Positions 26,801-35,620 of a stretch of DNA of 64,000 nucleotides are shown here, piece after piece (the stretch's first letter is position 1; each line of letters opens with the position of its first letter). Location: contig OZ023208.1 of the NCBI GenBank assembly GCA_963995525.1, forward strand, positions 22,522,120 to 22,586,119. Direction: 5' to 3'. A model generated the notes under the pieces. The model searched no databases. It saw nothing but the letters and a program-made list of their open reading frames with translations, and was not told where the DNA came from. This stretch comes from Escarpia spicata (lineage: Eukaryota; Annelida; Polychaeta; Sabellida; Siboglinidae). The translations under genes were made by a program, and so were the position numbers.

Positions 26801-29800
26801 ATATAGTGGAAGCTAAATTTGAGTGACTGGCGAATTATGAACTAAAAAAGTCAGTGAAATGGTGCCCAGGGTCTACCTGTAGGAATCAGCATACTTTTGG
26901 ACAGACTCAATGTTATTTTGCTTCAACAATTTATGCAATGATCAAGTACTTGTGAAGGTGTGAAATATATGTTAAGAGAACCCAAACTGCACGAAATGCT
27001 TTCTTTGAGATTATTTATCATAAAGTGGAGCAGGACAGTGAGATCATTGCGTTAAATATTTTAGAAAACTGAAGATTATCATTATGTAGGCTCGCCAGAC
27101 CAATACCTTTGCTGACTGACATCGGTTATCAATTAAGACAACCTACCCTTTAAGTATGGAAGTTGGAGTCGATTAAATATGCGACTGTAGGCGTGGCACA
27201 CTTCGTCATACGTCGACTGAGCCGTCGTCTCGTTGGCATCAAAAGTGTACAGGTCTAACAACAGACACAAACACAACTCTTGGTTGACTCATACACAGCC
27301 TTTGTTTGGTTCTTATACAGCCTTTGTTTGGTTCTATGTTCTTACGTAGCCCTTGGTTGATTCATAAACAACATTTGTTTGGTTCTTACAGACCTATCAA
27401 GACATAAACTCATACACAGTATAGACCTGTCTCAATACAGATCTACCTCAGTACAGATCTACCTCAGTACAGATCTACCTCAGTACAGATCTACCTCAGT
27501 ACAGATCTACCTCAGTACAGATCTACCTCAGTACAGATCTACCTCAGTACAGATCTACCTCAGTACAGATCTACCTCAGTACAGATCTACCTCAGTACAG
27601 ATCTACCTCAGTACAGATCTACCTCAGTACAGATCTACCTCAGTACAGATCTACCTCAGTACAGATCTACCTCAGTACAGATCTACCTCAGTACAGATCT
27701 ACCTCAGTACAGATCTACCTCAGTACAGATCTACCTCAGTACAGATCTACCTCAGTACAGATCTACCTCAGTACAGATCTACCTCAGTACAGATCTACCT
27801 CAGTACAGATCTACCTCAGTACAGATCTACCTCAGTACAGATCTACCTCAGTACAGATCTACCTCAGTACAGATCTACCTCAGTACAGATCTACCTCAGT
27901 ACAGATCTACCTCAGTACAGATCTACCTCAGTACAGATCTACCTCAGTACAGATCTACCTCAGTACAGATCTACCTCAGTACAGATCTACCTCAGTACAG
28001 ATCTACCTCAGTACAGATCTACCTCAGTACAGTACAGTGCTGCCTCAGTACAGATCTACCTCAGTACAGATCTACCTCAGTACAGATCTACCTCAGTACA
28101 GATCTACCTCAGTACAGATCTACCTCAGTACAGATCTACCTCAGTACAGACCTGCCTCAGTACAGATCTACCTCAGTACAGTACAGTGCTGCCTCAGTAC
28201 AGAGTACTACAGACCTATATCAGTACAGACCTGTCTCAGTACAGTACAGCCCTACCTCACTACAGACATGTCTCAACAGAGACCTATCTTGAAGGGTAAA
28301 GCCCTCTGTATTTACAATTATTATTTCTGCTGAACATTACCTTGAGCTGTTTCATAACAAGTTTGACATTAGCATAACTTACCTTTCATTTCAAATTCCC
28401 TGCATCGAAGTAAGCCATTCTTTGGTCTCATTTCATCACGGAACTTTCGACCTATCTGCAGTTGACAGAATATGACAGAATAAGACAGAGTCTACTGGTA
28501 CCGAAAGAAAGACTGACAAGGTGAAAGTGTCTATTTCACTGGTTTTAACTGTAAGAGTCAATGTCTTGAATTTAACTTTCCTGTTTGAGAAGTGTATTGA
28601 CAAAGATTGATGGCAAGCATACTATGCTGATTCGTACAATGTGATGACACTATGATTACTCGTAAAATGTGGTGACATTATGCTGACTCGTACTATTTGA
28701 TGATGCTATGCTGACCCATACAATGTTATGACACTATGTTGACTCGTAAAATGTAATGACATCGTGCTGACCCGTACAATGTGATGACACTACACTGACT
28801 CATACTAACTATGTGCTGACACCATGCTGACAAACCTGGTACAGTTTGATGGGTAGTTGTTTGTGTGAAATCTGTGTCTCTGCAGCCACTAGAGATGTCA
28901 CCACTTCCTCATGTGTCTACAAATGTATAGATAACCATACTCAATACTTGGCACACATTAATCCAGAAATTACACAAACCCCTGAAATTGTTATGCCCAA
29001 GATTGATAGCATCTAGGTGGATTATCAAAAAATGCACATACATATGACAGTTAAATTTTAGTTAGATTAGTTAACTAAAAAATGTTACAACTACAATAAA
29101 ATAACGTAATAGTTCATAAAATGTTATTAAAATAGCAAATTGCATTTGCTTCAGCAGAGATCACACAACAAGCCAGAATTAGCTATTGTTTTAGGGGTGG
29201 TTATTTATAGGCAGTGGATGAGAGGGTTAGAATGAGAGTGGGCGGGACAGAGTGAGAAGGGCGAGAGAGGATGAAAGAGAGAAAGAGTGAGGGAGGGAGA
29301 GAGGAAGGGAGAGATGGAGGCAGGAGAGTGGGATGGAATGAAGAGGGATAAAACAAAGGAGGGGGAAAGGGTGAGATGGAGAAGGACAGAGATGGGGAGA
29401 GAGAGAGACAGAGGGGGTGAGATTGAAAGTGAGAGGAAAAGGGGAGATAACGTGAGAAGAATAGGAGACACGGAAGAGAATATAGGGTGTGAGGGAGAAC
29501 AAGAGAGATGGGGAGAATAGGGGTGGAAGTGGAGAATTTAAAAATATACTCATGTGAACATTTTCAATCATGGGGGAAGAATAAGGGGTGGCACACACAC
29601 ATGCAGAGTGGCACACAGTGGCACCATAATGCCGTTTTACAATACCGGTGCTAAGCAGTAGTCAGCATTTCGTCTGTCTTTCAATGTGAACAATTCTGCA
29701 CCCATCTCATCCCATCTGTCTGAAAGATAAACAGAGTTTTTGTTTAATAATCTTAAGAGCTACAATCCATGTTCTACGATTGTAATGCGCCTTTGTTTTG

Positions 29801-32800
29801 GTAATAATTGCCAGATTTATGGCACAGAGAAATGCTATAAAATTTATGTCTAAAAAATTTGTTTAAAAAAAAGCTGTATTATTTCTTAAAAAAGTGACTG
29901 TTCCTTAGACTGACGGTTCAGACATTTGTAACACAAATATACAGATCATGTAAAACAGGAGTTAGGTGACTAAACTTACTGGTTGTTTTCCAAATTTGTC
30001 CAGGTGCAAGATTAGGCATAACAATCTTCTGTGCTCCAATGGCCTGCATCTCCTGGTCAATGAGAGCGGTCAGTTTCTCCACAGCCCGTGTCATGTAAGG
30101 CATGAGGGTGAAGGTTCCCGCACCTGCTCCCGCTCCATGCAGCAGCTTATTGGCCAACATCAGCTGAAACAGACACTCTCATGGTGACACTGGCATGGTG
30201 ACACTTCCATGGTGACACTGACATGGTGACACTCACGTGGTGAAACTTTCTTAGTGACACATTCTTGGCCCACACTAAAAGGATGGGCCGCGAACGGGCG
30301 GACCGGGCGGACCGGGCGGCCCACATTCACAAGGATGCGTGCGATCTTTGTTCCTTCTTTACAAGCATTGTTGTTGTTTGCACATGCATTCGTAAATATG
30401 GGAGTGTCTTTTATTATTGTATTATTACACAATATTAACAATTCTAAACATAATACCTGAATGGTGTAACTTGCATTTAGAAAATCTTAACATAATAATA
30501 AATTAACAGTTTACTTACTATAAAAGAACACTCTGAATATCCCACGCATAGTCAGTTTATTTAAATCGTTTGATGTAACCACTCGTCTAACGGTACATGT
30601 TTTCACGGGACACTATCAGTGTATCACCTGTTATTGAATGCTGACCTTATTAAAACAATTACAATAGACCCAGGTGAGGAATTCTGAGGGTCCAGCAGTC
30701 TTTTGATTTTGCGTGATTTATTGTACAGGGCCAGGCATGTTTTATTTGATTTCAGTTGGATTGCACTGCTAGCTCCATGTGTGTTAGTGAGTGAGTGAGA
30801 AGTTCACGTTATTTGAATGTTCTTATTAACCGAGATCGTGGACAGCATCGTTGTGATTAGCTGTCCCAGACACATTCACAACTTTGTTTTATAGGCCTAA
30901 TTAAAGCATTTATTAAATTCATTTTGTAATTATATATTAAATACCCAATTTAAATTAGCTTAATCTAAATTATAACATAGATATGGCCTACAGTTATATT
31001 AATAATTTAAATATAAATCTTAGCATGTAAATGACTGCATACTTGTTATGTATGGATATCTGTACATGCTGTTTGTAACAGTTGAGATTGACATATGGAA
31101 CAATTATTTGAATATATTTCAGAGTTAATTAGTTCATATACAGTAGGCCTATAATTGGCATATCGCAGTTGTTTTAACTGTTGTTGGAATGTACTATTTA
31201 GGTATTATTAAATTTATTTATGCAACTAGGACAACTTTAACTATAATAAGATGACTGAACACAAAAGTCAAATGAAAAACATTATATACAAAAAAAGAAA
31301 ACAATAGTAAGCCAGCTGTTTTATAGATGATAACAGAATACAAGGACTAACAACAAAGGTGGGGAACAGGCCATGCAACCTATTCATTTGCCATGTTTTT
31401 GTATTATAATTTAGTTGTGTGACTTTGTAACATTAATTTGTTCATTGTTCCATTGTTAGCTGAGCAGTTGAGTAGATCTTACACATGCTTTGATAGCTAC
31501 TCTTGTCTACCTATGTTTTGCAAGTTACTACAAACAATAGCTTTCTAGAAGAGGTATAACTCCAGAGGTGTGCGTTTGGTGCAGCACTTCCGATTCAGTT
31601 TAAAGGAACAAATTGTATTACAATTAACTTTTCTGAGGTGAGCATGTAGGTATTTAAAGGCATAGAAATTGTTTAGTGGACATTCCCTCAATGACCAGTT
31701 TGTGTTGTTAACATCACTGCTGTCATGGCTCTTCAAGTGCACGTGTATTCGGATTCAATTTTAAAATACTTACCACATTTTGTGGACACAAATCTTGGTT
31801 GTGTGGAATTTAGTTATGTATTTAACTTTCTTTGGGTGGCATCAGAATAGTTGTCACTGATTGATACATTCATAGCAGCTGTTTATTATATTATTTGACA
31901 TGTGGTTTGTAGTTAATTGTACACATCATCAGAGCAATCAAGAAAATAAATACAAACAAACAACAAATCCAAGAATTGTTATATTATTAATTGCACTGTT
32001 GTGTTCATTTTGTAAAATCATTAATGTCTTCTCATATTTCCACGCATAGTATTAATGAAAGACATCTCAGTGTTTATAAACGAATGCACAAGAGCGCACC
32101 CGAAGGAACAACACACATAAACATGGAACGTAGAGATCACGCACATCCTTGTGAATGTGGTCCGCCCATACGCGGTCTGCCTTTTAATGTGGGCCCACAT
32201 TCATGGTGAAACTCGACCTTCTTCTCCCAATAGTACTATGTAAACCTCATAAAGTTGAGGATTATAAGCATAAGGTAGGTGCAGTGCAAATAAATAAAAA
32301 GATAACATAAAAAATACGACATTAGATATTGGACATAAAAACAAATAAATGAATTGTAAATTACTTTATGACCTAAGGTAGGTACATTACAAAAAAATTC
32401 AAAATTGTTATATACTCATTTAAACACTTCTGTGTGATAGTGTATGGTATGTAGTTTACAACCCTTTTTGAATTTTTGAAATATCTTTATTATTAACAAA
32501 GTAAATCCACTTTTTAGTGTCGGAAAAAAGGGTCATTGTGTCTATAGGATTCATGTCCATTTCTTGTGATCTGGAACTTGTGCAGGCTGTGCTGCCACCG
32601 TGTGGCACTGAATATAGGCATATATTACATAATTTATTCTAAGGAAGATATTGAGGGGAAATAAAAAGCTATGACCCAAAAAAATTGTCCTAATACTGTG
32701 TGACCTTGACATGACCTAGTTAGTTGACCTTTAATGACCGTTGACCTATTTATGATGATACATGACCTAATTAAATTATTATGTGTGACACAATGGCTTA

Positions 32801-35494
32801 TTAAGTTGATAAATTGTTGGAATGGAACATTTATGTACACATTGACCATAAAATATCATATTAAAGCAAGAATCAATGACCTAATTTGTTTTTAAAATTG
32901 AACTTTGACCTAATTGCATGTTTGAATATCCAATCTATTTTTACTTATTAATTATGATATGTTGTGCTAGCAAATTAAAGGTAACTAAATGTTTAACCTT
33001 GACCATAATAGCATGACCTTGACACGACCTAGATAATTAACCTTGAACACGTATTGATTTATTTATGTTGACAAATGACTTAATTAATTTTTTACTTAAT
33101 GATTATGATGTTGTGTTAGCAAAATGAAAGTTCAACTATTGATTAACTGTTGGCCATTGTGACATTACTTTGACCTGACTGTTTGACCTTTATTGGCTTT
33201 GGCCTACATACGTTTGTATACATTGAAGTGTCCCCTGCAAACTGACGAGTGTTAATCATTGTTGCAAAGAAACACCACTTGGATTTAACACCATTTATTA
33301 TACATTCCAAGATCGTTATAATTTCCAGCTGTTGACTGTGTGATAAAATGTTCACAGCATGATGCAAAGATCTGTACTACAATAATTATGTTTAATTGTT
33401 TTGTTCGATGTCTCGCACTTCAACATGAAGTAATGTTAATATATTGTTCACAGTAAGCAGCCGACAAGTAGACAAAGAAAACAACTGAAACAGAAGAAGT
33501 ACAAGAACTAGTCAGCTTCAATGCACATACAGGGAACTACAGGAGGAACAGAGTACATTGCCGACTCAGTGTAGATATAGTTGGTTCACTGTTATATCGC
33601 AAGTGAAGTGTGCCAATGTTCTCAGGATACTGTTGGCCCAGTACAGATATAATCAGTTCAATGTTTCATATTATCCATGCAAGTGCAGTGTGCCAATGTT
33701 CCCCCGACACTGTTGGTTGAGTGTAGATATAATCCGTTCATTGTTTCATATATCCATACAATTGAAGTTTGTCAGTTTCACAGGACACTGTTCACTGGTG
33801 TAGACGTAGTCAGTTCAGTGTTTCATATTTCCATGTAAGTGATGTGTGCTAGTTTTCACAGAAGTTATCTTCACTGTTCCGTCACTCTTCATATATTTGC
33901 AGCAGAATCCTTCAACATGAATTAAAGGAAAACTGTATTAATGTATGTGTGTGATACAAATGAAATAGTGCAATACCACAAGAATGTATTCCCAAAATAA
34001 AACAATCATGTTGGTGTCCCTGGACTTTGATTTTGTATAATTAATCTTACAGTACAGATTATTAAGAAAGCCATTAAAAACCTGGCATTTAATTGTGTTG
34101 TAGTAGAGGAATAAAAATATCATGGCAACATTTTAGTTATTATTTTTATTATAAACAATAATAAATGTTAAATTAAATGCACATAATTACAAAAGTGCTG
34201 ATGGCACTGGATTTAATGTTAAATGGTTCAATATCAATAATGCAAAACTCGGCCAAAACATGCCAAGGTCATATAGATTTTTTTATTGTGAAACTAATAT
34301 TTTAACAAAAGCTTTTTTTTTTTAATATATAACATCATACATTATTTACATATATATCATTCATTATTCGCACAAAATACATCGTGATTTACGTGCAAAC
34401 AGTGTTGATTATGTGGATTTTAAATTGTAGGAAACAGCGTGACCTACAATGGCTACATTCTGTTCGTATCTCATACGAATCGAACAGTCGGGCACAGAAA
34501 TATTGGATCACTTCAGTCTACGCTCACATTCTCAGACCCAATGCTACATCTGTAAATAATTAAAAACTATGACTAATTTTTAGAATAGCTTAGAAGCATA
34601 CATTTTAATCCGTGTCAGAGCAAGTATTTTGTAATTTGCATAGCGCGCGCCCGTCGAACTTAATTGTGCCAATGCCAACGTGGCGTACATGCTGCGGCAC
34701 AGCTCGTGCGCTTGTCTGTTAACTGCGCTTTCCCATTTTGAACGCCAAACAGCGTGCGACATGCCTATTTTCGACGGGCCGCTGCGTCTTTCCGACAAAG
34801 CTCACAACTATAACATGCATATCATATTAAAGTAGATATACATAAAATAGAGTGCGTAAGATAAATAAAAGGCTGTTTGTAATTTTTACCGTATTTTTAA
34901 ACGATTGTTTAAACGTCAAAGTTAACAACCACTTACCTCAGTCAAAATTGTCGGAAAACTGTCCGCGAACATGGCTATGACGTAGTTCTGCCTTTCATTG
35001 GTTCATGTGATCATCAATATAGGTCGAATATTCATTTGCATAATGTTGCCACGCAATCTTGGGGAAGCCCCGAATCTTAGCGGGAGCGGAGCCACGCGTC
35101 ACAGATTTTGGTCTAGATTCAGAGGACAAATCTACAGTGCTGCCTCTAGCGGTTTGTAATGTACCTACCTAAGGCTAAGCCTAAGCCTAAGGCTAAGGCC
35201 ACATGGGTGGTTCTCCTGATATAGGAGGAAGCTACAATTACCATTTGCCAACAGCGGCACAGTAACTAGGCATGCAAGCTAGCTGTGGACCTGTACTCTA
35301 GTGTAACATGTAACTTGTAAGTCTAACTTTTTAAAAGTTATAACCTTTTGACTCTTGCATTCCGAACCTCCAGATTCGACACTGGCGACATGGCTCGGCA
35401 AAGGGAACATACGAGACATTCGCTGTTGGTAGTGATGCCAGCGTTTCAGTATCCGAGCATGCGACCCGGACCGACAAATATGTTGTCTTAACAT
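11853..35494 (-). CDS. PARS2: Mitochondrial prolyl-tRNA synthetase (complete)
   Basis: Class II synthetase that charges mitochondrial tRNA-Pro. Thirteen minus-strand exons join in phase: 35345-35494, 29980-30163, 29646-29719, 28836-28916, 28383-28455, 27147-27254, 22505-22598, 21662-21693, 20936-21012, 19947-20026, 18687-18822, 17276-17455, 11853-12017. The 1434 nt encode 477 residues (human 475). The start is the ATG at 35494, which opens an Arg-rich, acid-free presequence ([18 protein letters not shown]) typical of mitochondrial import. Order of parts: class II motif 1 around [21 protein letters not shown], the THEE segment, motif 2 ([19 protein letters not shown]), an insert with CRKC and NCDMPDC that resembles a zinc ribbon, motif 3 ([10 protein letters not shown]), then the anticodon-binding domain ([17 protein letters not shown]). 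Exon 8 is only 32 nt; its donor GTGAGT, not the nearer GTAGGT, keeps the phase. Exon 1 ends in a weak donor (GTTATA). Human PARS2 coding sequence is, as I recall, intronless, so the split structure is notable. It diverges from EIF2B2. Confidence 0.95.
12180..12218 (-). repeat. Displaced copy of the PARS2 exon 12 donor junction
   Basis: About 40 bp here (minus strand TAGTGGCCCTGGGCAAGGAG, then GTAGTACCATTG) match the end of exon 12 and its donor at 17264-17300 (TAGTGGCCCTTGGCAAGAAG|GTACTACCATTG) with few differences. The two copies now sit on either side of the LINE insertions, near opposite ends of the intron. It is most simply a two-copy junction duplication that was later split by the LINEs. 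Confidence 0.75.
12439..15436 (-). mobile_element. CR1-like LINE, degraded copy A
   Basis: Non-LTR retrotransposon remnant on the minus strand. From its 5' side it shows a PHD-like cysteine segment (FECRGCG, near 15280), an SGNH/esterase-like start ([12 protein letters not shown], near 15050), part of an APE-type endonuclease ([13 protein letters not shown], 14713-14928), a linker region (14010-14420) and the start of reverse transcriptase (13727-13912). Relative to copy B about 250 bp are missing near 13495, removing the VPQG and FADD motifs, and the frame is broken repeatedly. The 3' tail at 12439 is a short tandem of AATCTTGTT. Family assignment is from protein motifs only. Confidence 0.85.
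15437..17135 (-). mobile_element. CR1-like LINE, 5'-truncated copy B
   Basis: It is inserted directly upstream of copy A, in the same orientation, and ends in the same AATCTTGTT-type tail (15437-15456). It keeps the reverse transcriptase and the C-terminal part and is truncated at about 17135, where similarity to copy A stops. 5' truncation is the normal outcome of target-primed reverse transcription. Copies A and B share a GGCTTATCGAGAG motif in the 3' UTR. Confidence 0.88.
15570..17120 (-). pseudogene. Reverse transcriptase of LINE copy B (frameshifted)
   Basis: One open frame (16143-17120, 325 codons) carries the RT core in order: [47 protein letters not shown] and FADDTKVF. It then shifts near 16150 into a second frame (15724-16203) with the LINE C-terminal signature ([16 protein letters not shown]) and shifts again near 15750. 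The FADD box is intact, but the frameshifts and the missing endonuclease make it non-autonomous. Confidence 0.9.
17470..18475. repeat. 30-bp minisatellite in PARS2 intron 11
   Basis: About 33 units of GTATTACAGACAGGACACTC plus AAAGTTGTTG. It lies between the exons at 18687 and 17455. Unlike most arrays here it does not match either flanking junction. On the plus strand each unit contains TTACAG, but the gene is on the minus strand. Confidence 0.92.
18823..19765 (-). repeat. 40-bp minisatellite copying the acceptor of PARS2 exon 11
   Basis: About 23 units of 40 bp. On the minus strand each reads TTTCAG|ATTACTATACATGGGG then TGCTATGGCATTGGG, a copy of the real junction TTTCAG|ATTACTATTCATGGGG and of the first ~30 exon bases, which encode motif 3 (MGCFGIG). 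It is stop-free in all three minus-strand frames over about 19110-19640. Confidence 0.95.
20027..20850 (-). repeat. ~47-bp minisatellite copying the acceptor of PARS2 exon 10
   Basis: Minus-strand units contain TTTGATGTTGTAG|GTAGCCCATGC, identical to the junction that opens exon 10 at 20026, followed by CTTGACAAGTGTCCTAAGTG. About 14 units; a SINE interrupts the array at 20515-20764. Confidence 0.93.
20515..20764 (+). mobile_element. SINE (5'-truncated) inside the exon 10 acceptor array
   Basis: It carries the 3' tail AGTAAAGCACTTTGAGCAGT..CTGCGCTATATAAGAACTTA and a T-rich end, and is homologous to the fuller copy at 56494-56724. The tRNA-like head is missing from the B box onward. ACTTAGRACACTTGT occurs on both sides and may be the target duplication, but it is also part of the host repeat. 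Confidence 0.8.
21530..21661 (-). repeat. 38-bp minisatellite copying the donor of PARS2 exon 8
   Basis: Three to four units read, on the minus strand, AACGAGGAGTTGGTAG|GTGA (exon) or AATGAGGAGTTGGTAG|GTGA (copies), then GTGGATTGGAAATGG. They repeat about half of the 32-nt micro-exon together with its donor. Confidence 0.9.
22027..22504 (-). repeat. 44-bp minisatellite copying the donor of PARS2 exon 7
   Basis: About eleven units. On the minus strand each contains GGGGAAGACACCATMTTCCA, TATAGGAA and the donor GTAAGTCTCA, reproducing the last ~30 bases of exon 7 and its consensus 5' splice site (AGGAA|GTAAGT). Confidence 0.94.
22599..26288 (-). repeat. 54/108-bp minisatellite copying the acceptor of PARS2 exon 7
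   Basis: This 3.7-kb array is made of two alternating 54-bp half-units. On the minus strand they read TTATGYAG|TTGAAGCTACCA.. and TTATGCAG|TTGAAGTGAGCT.., both derived from the exon 7 junction GTTATGCAG|TTGAAGCAAGCA and the ~25 coding bases after it (to CTGGTGCAAYRTTG). About 68 half-units are present. Rare variants recur at 1188 bp (AAATCATAATGG near 23311 and 24499), which shows higher-order duplication of eleven 108-bp dimers. In-frame TAA triplets in the unit would stop translation if a decoy acceptor were used. Confidence 0.95.
26418..26432 (+). repeat. Poly(G)15
   Basis: Uninterrupted run of 15 G in PARS2 intron 6. It is a potential quadruplex and a likely length-polymorphic or sequencing-error-prone site. 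Confidence 0.9.
26600..26800 (-). promoter_or_regulatory. CpG-rich, CCAAT-containing promoter-like island in PARS2 intron
   Basis: On the minus strand an inverted CCAAT box (26722-26726) precedes an ATG at 26653 that opens [14 protein letters not shown] before running into what looks like intron. GC and CpG content are above the surroundings. It could be an alternative promoter or a transposed first exon; I find no downstream exon for it. Confidence 0.25.
27420..28250 (-). repeat. 16-bp minisatellite related to the acceptor of PARS2 exon 6
   Basis: About 50 nearly perfect units of AGATCTACCTCAGTAC. On the minus strand each holds GGTAGATCTGTAC, which matches the exon 6 junction GTTAG|ACCTGTAC at 10 of 11 positions around the AG. 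Units near 28140-28250 read AGACCTG, closer still. The array begins about 165 bp from the exon. Confidence 0.85.
28620..28830. repeat. Degenerate ~33-bp repeat beside PARS2 exon 4 donor
   Basis: Units such as ATGCTGACTCGTACAATGTG plus ATGACACT start immediately after the donor at 28835. They resemble only the first intronic bases (GTTTGTCAGCATGG on the minus strand). Confidence 0.6.
29215..29530 (+). repeat. Purine-only-like G/A tract
   Basis: About 300 bp of almost pure purine (GAGAGAGG, GGGAGGGAG types) in PARS2 intron 3. In the PARS2 transcript it is a long C/U tract. Such tracts can form triplex DNA and bind polypyrimidine-tract proteins; either role here is inference. Confidence 0.8.
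30170..30260. repeat. ~15-bp repeat at PARS2 exon 2 acceptor
   Basis: Five to six units of CATGGTGACACT. It is adjacent to the acceptor but copies no exon bases. Confidence 0.6.
30264..32213. repeat. Long imperfect inverted repeat (foldback-like) in PARS2 intron 1
   Basis: The left arm (30264-30425) and the reverse complement of the right arm (about 32060-32213) share CCCACAYTAAAAGG, ACCGCG, GGGCGGACC, CACATTCACAAGGATG and TGCATTCGT in the same order. The left arm contains GGGCGGACC in tandem. The 1.6 kb between the arms is AT-rich and non-coding. It may be a foldback or MITE-like transposon; the ends are not sharply defined. Confidence 0.6.
32690..33190. repeat. Decayed repeat rich in TGACCT
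   Basis: Within 500 bp TGACCT occurs about ten times, with further TGACC variants, often followed by TAATTA or TTGAC. It looks like an old tandem repeat. TGACCT is also the nuclear-receptor half-site, so regulatory meaning cannot be excluded. Confidence 0.5.
33560..33850. repeat. Decayed ~83-bp tandem repeat
   Basis: Three to four units share AGATATAATC, GTTTCATAT, AAGTG.AGTGTGCCAATGTT and GACACTGTTG. In PARS2 intron 1, not junction-derived. Confidence 0.65.
34640..34785. repeat. GC-rich short inverted repeat
   Basis: CGCCCGTCGAA near 34649 and TTCGACGGGC near 34768 are inverted copies bounding a GC-rich 100-bp core in otherwise AT-rich intron. It may be a small MITE. No target duplication is evident. 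Confidence 0.4.
34937..35005 (-). promoter_or_regulatory. Possible alternative first exon with CCAAT box
   Basis: On the minus strand an inverted CCAAT (34997-35001) is followed within 25 bp by ATG (34972), twelve codons ([12 protein letters not shown]) and a consensus donor GTAAGTGG. It lies 370 bp inside PARS2 intron 1. It could start an alternative PARS2 transcript or be a relic of another gene; joining it to PARS2 exon 2 keeps the frame. Confidence 0.3.
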
Positions 35495-35620
35495 GTTTAA
35501 ACTTAAATTAAGAAATAAACATTAATAACACATCTGACAGTGACAGCAGCTACCCCTCAAACGCCATAAAACGTGTGTCTATCGACTTCCTCAATCACTT
35601 CCGGTAATGTTAAAACGGAA
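35495..35620. promoter_or_regulatory. Presumed PARS2 proximal promoter (ETS site)
   Basis: About 100 bp upstream of the PARS2 ATG lies ACTTCCGGT (35597-35605), a strong ETS/GABP-type motif typical of promoters of nuclear genes for mitochondrial proteins. The transcription start was not determined. Confidence 0.5.

Noticed and set aside
27379..28299. Open frame of 306 codons rich in STDLPQYR
   Set aside because: Perfect 16-bp repeat read in rotating frames; no protein signal and antisense to PARS2.
34580..34798. Minus-strand 72-codon frame with basic composition
   Set aside because: It covers the small GC-rich inverted repeat; no ATG-supported homology and no neighbouring exon.
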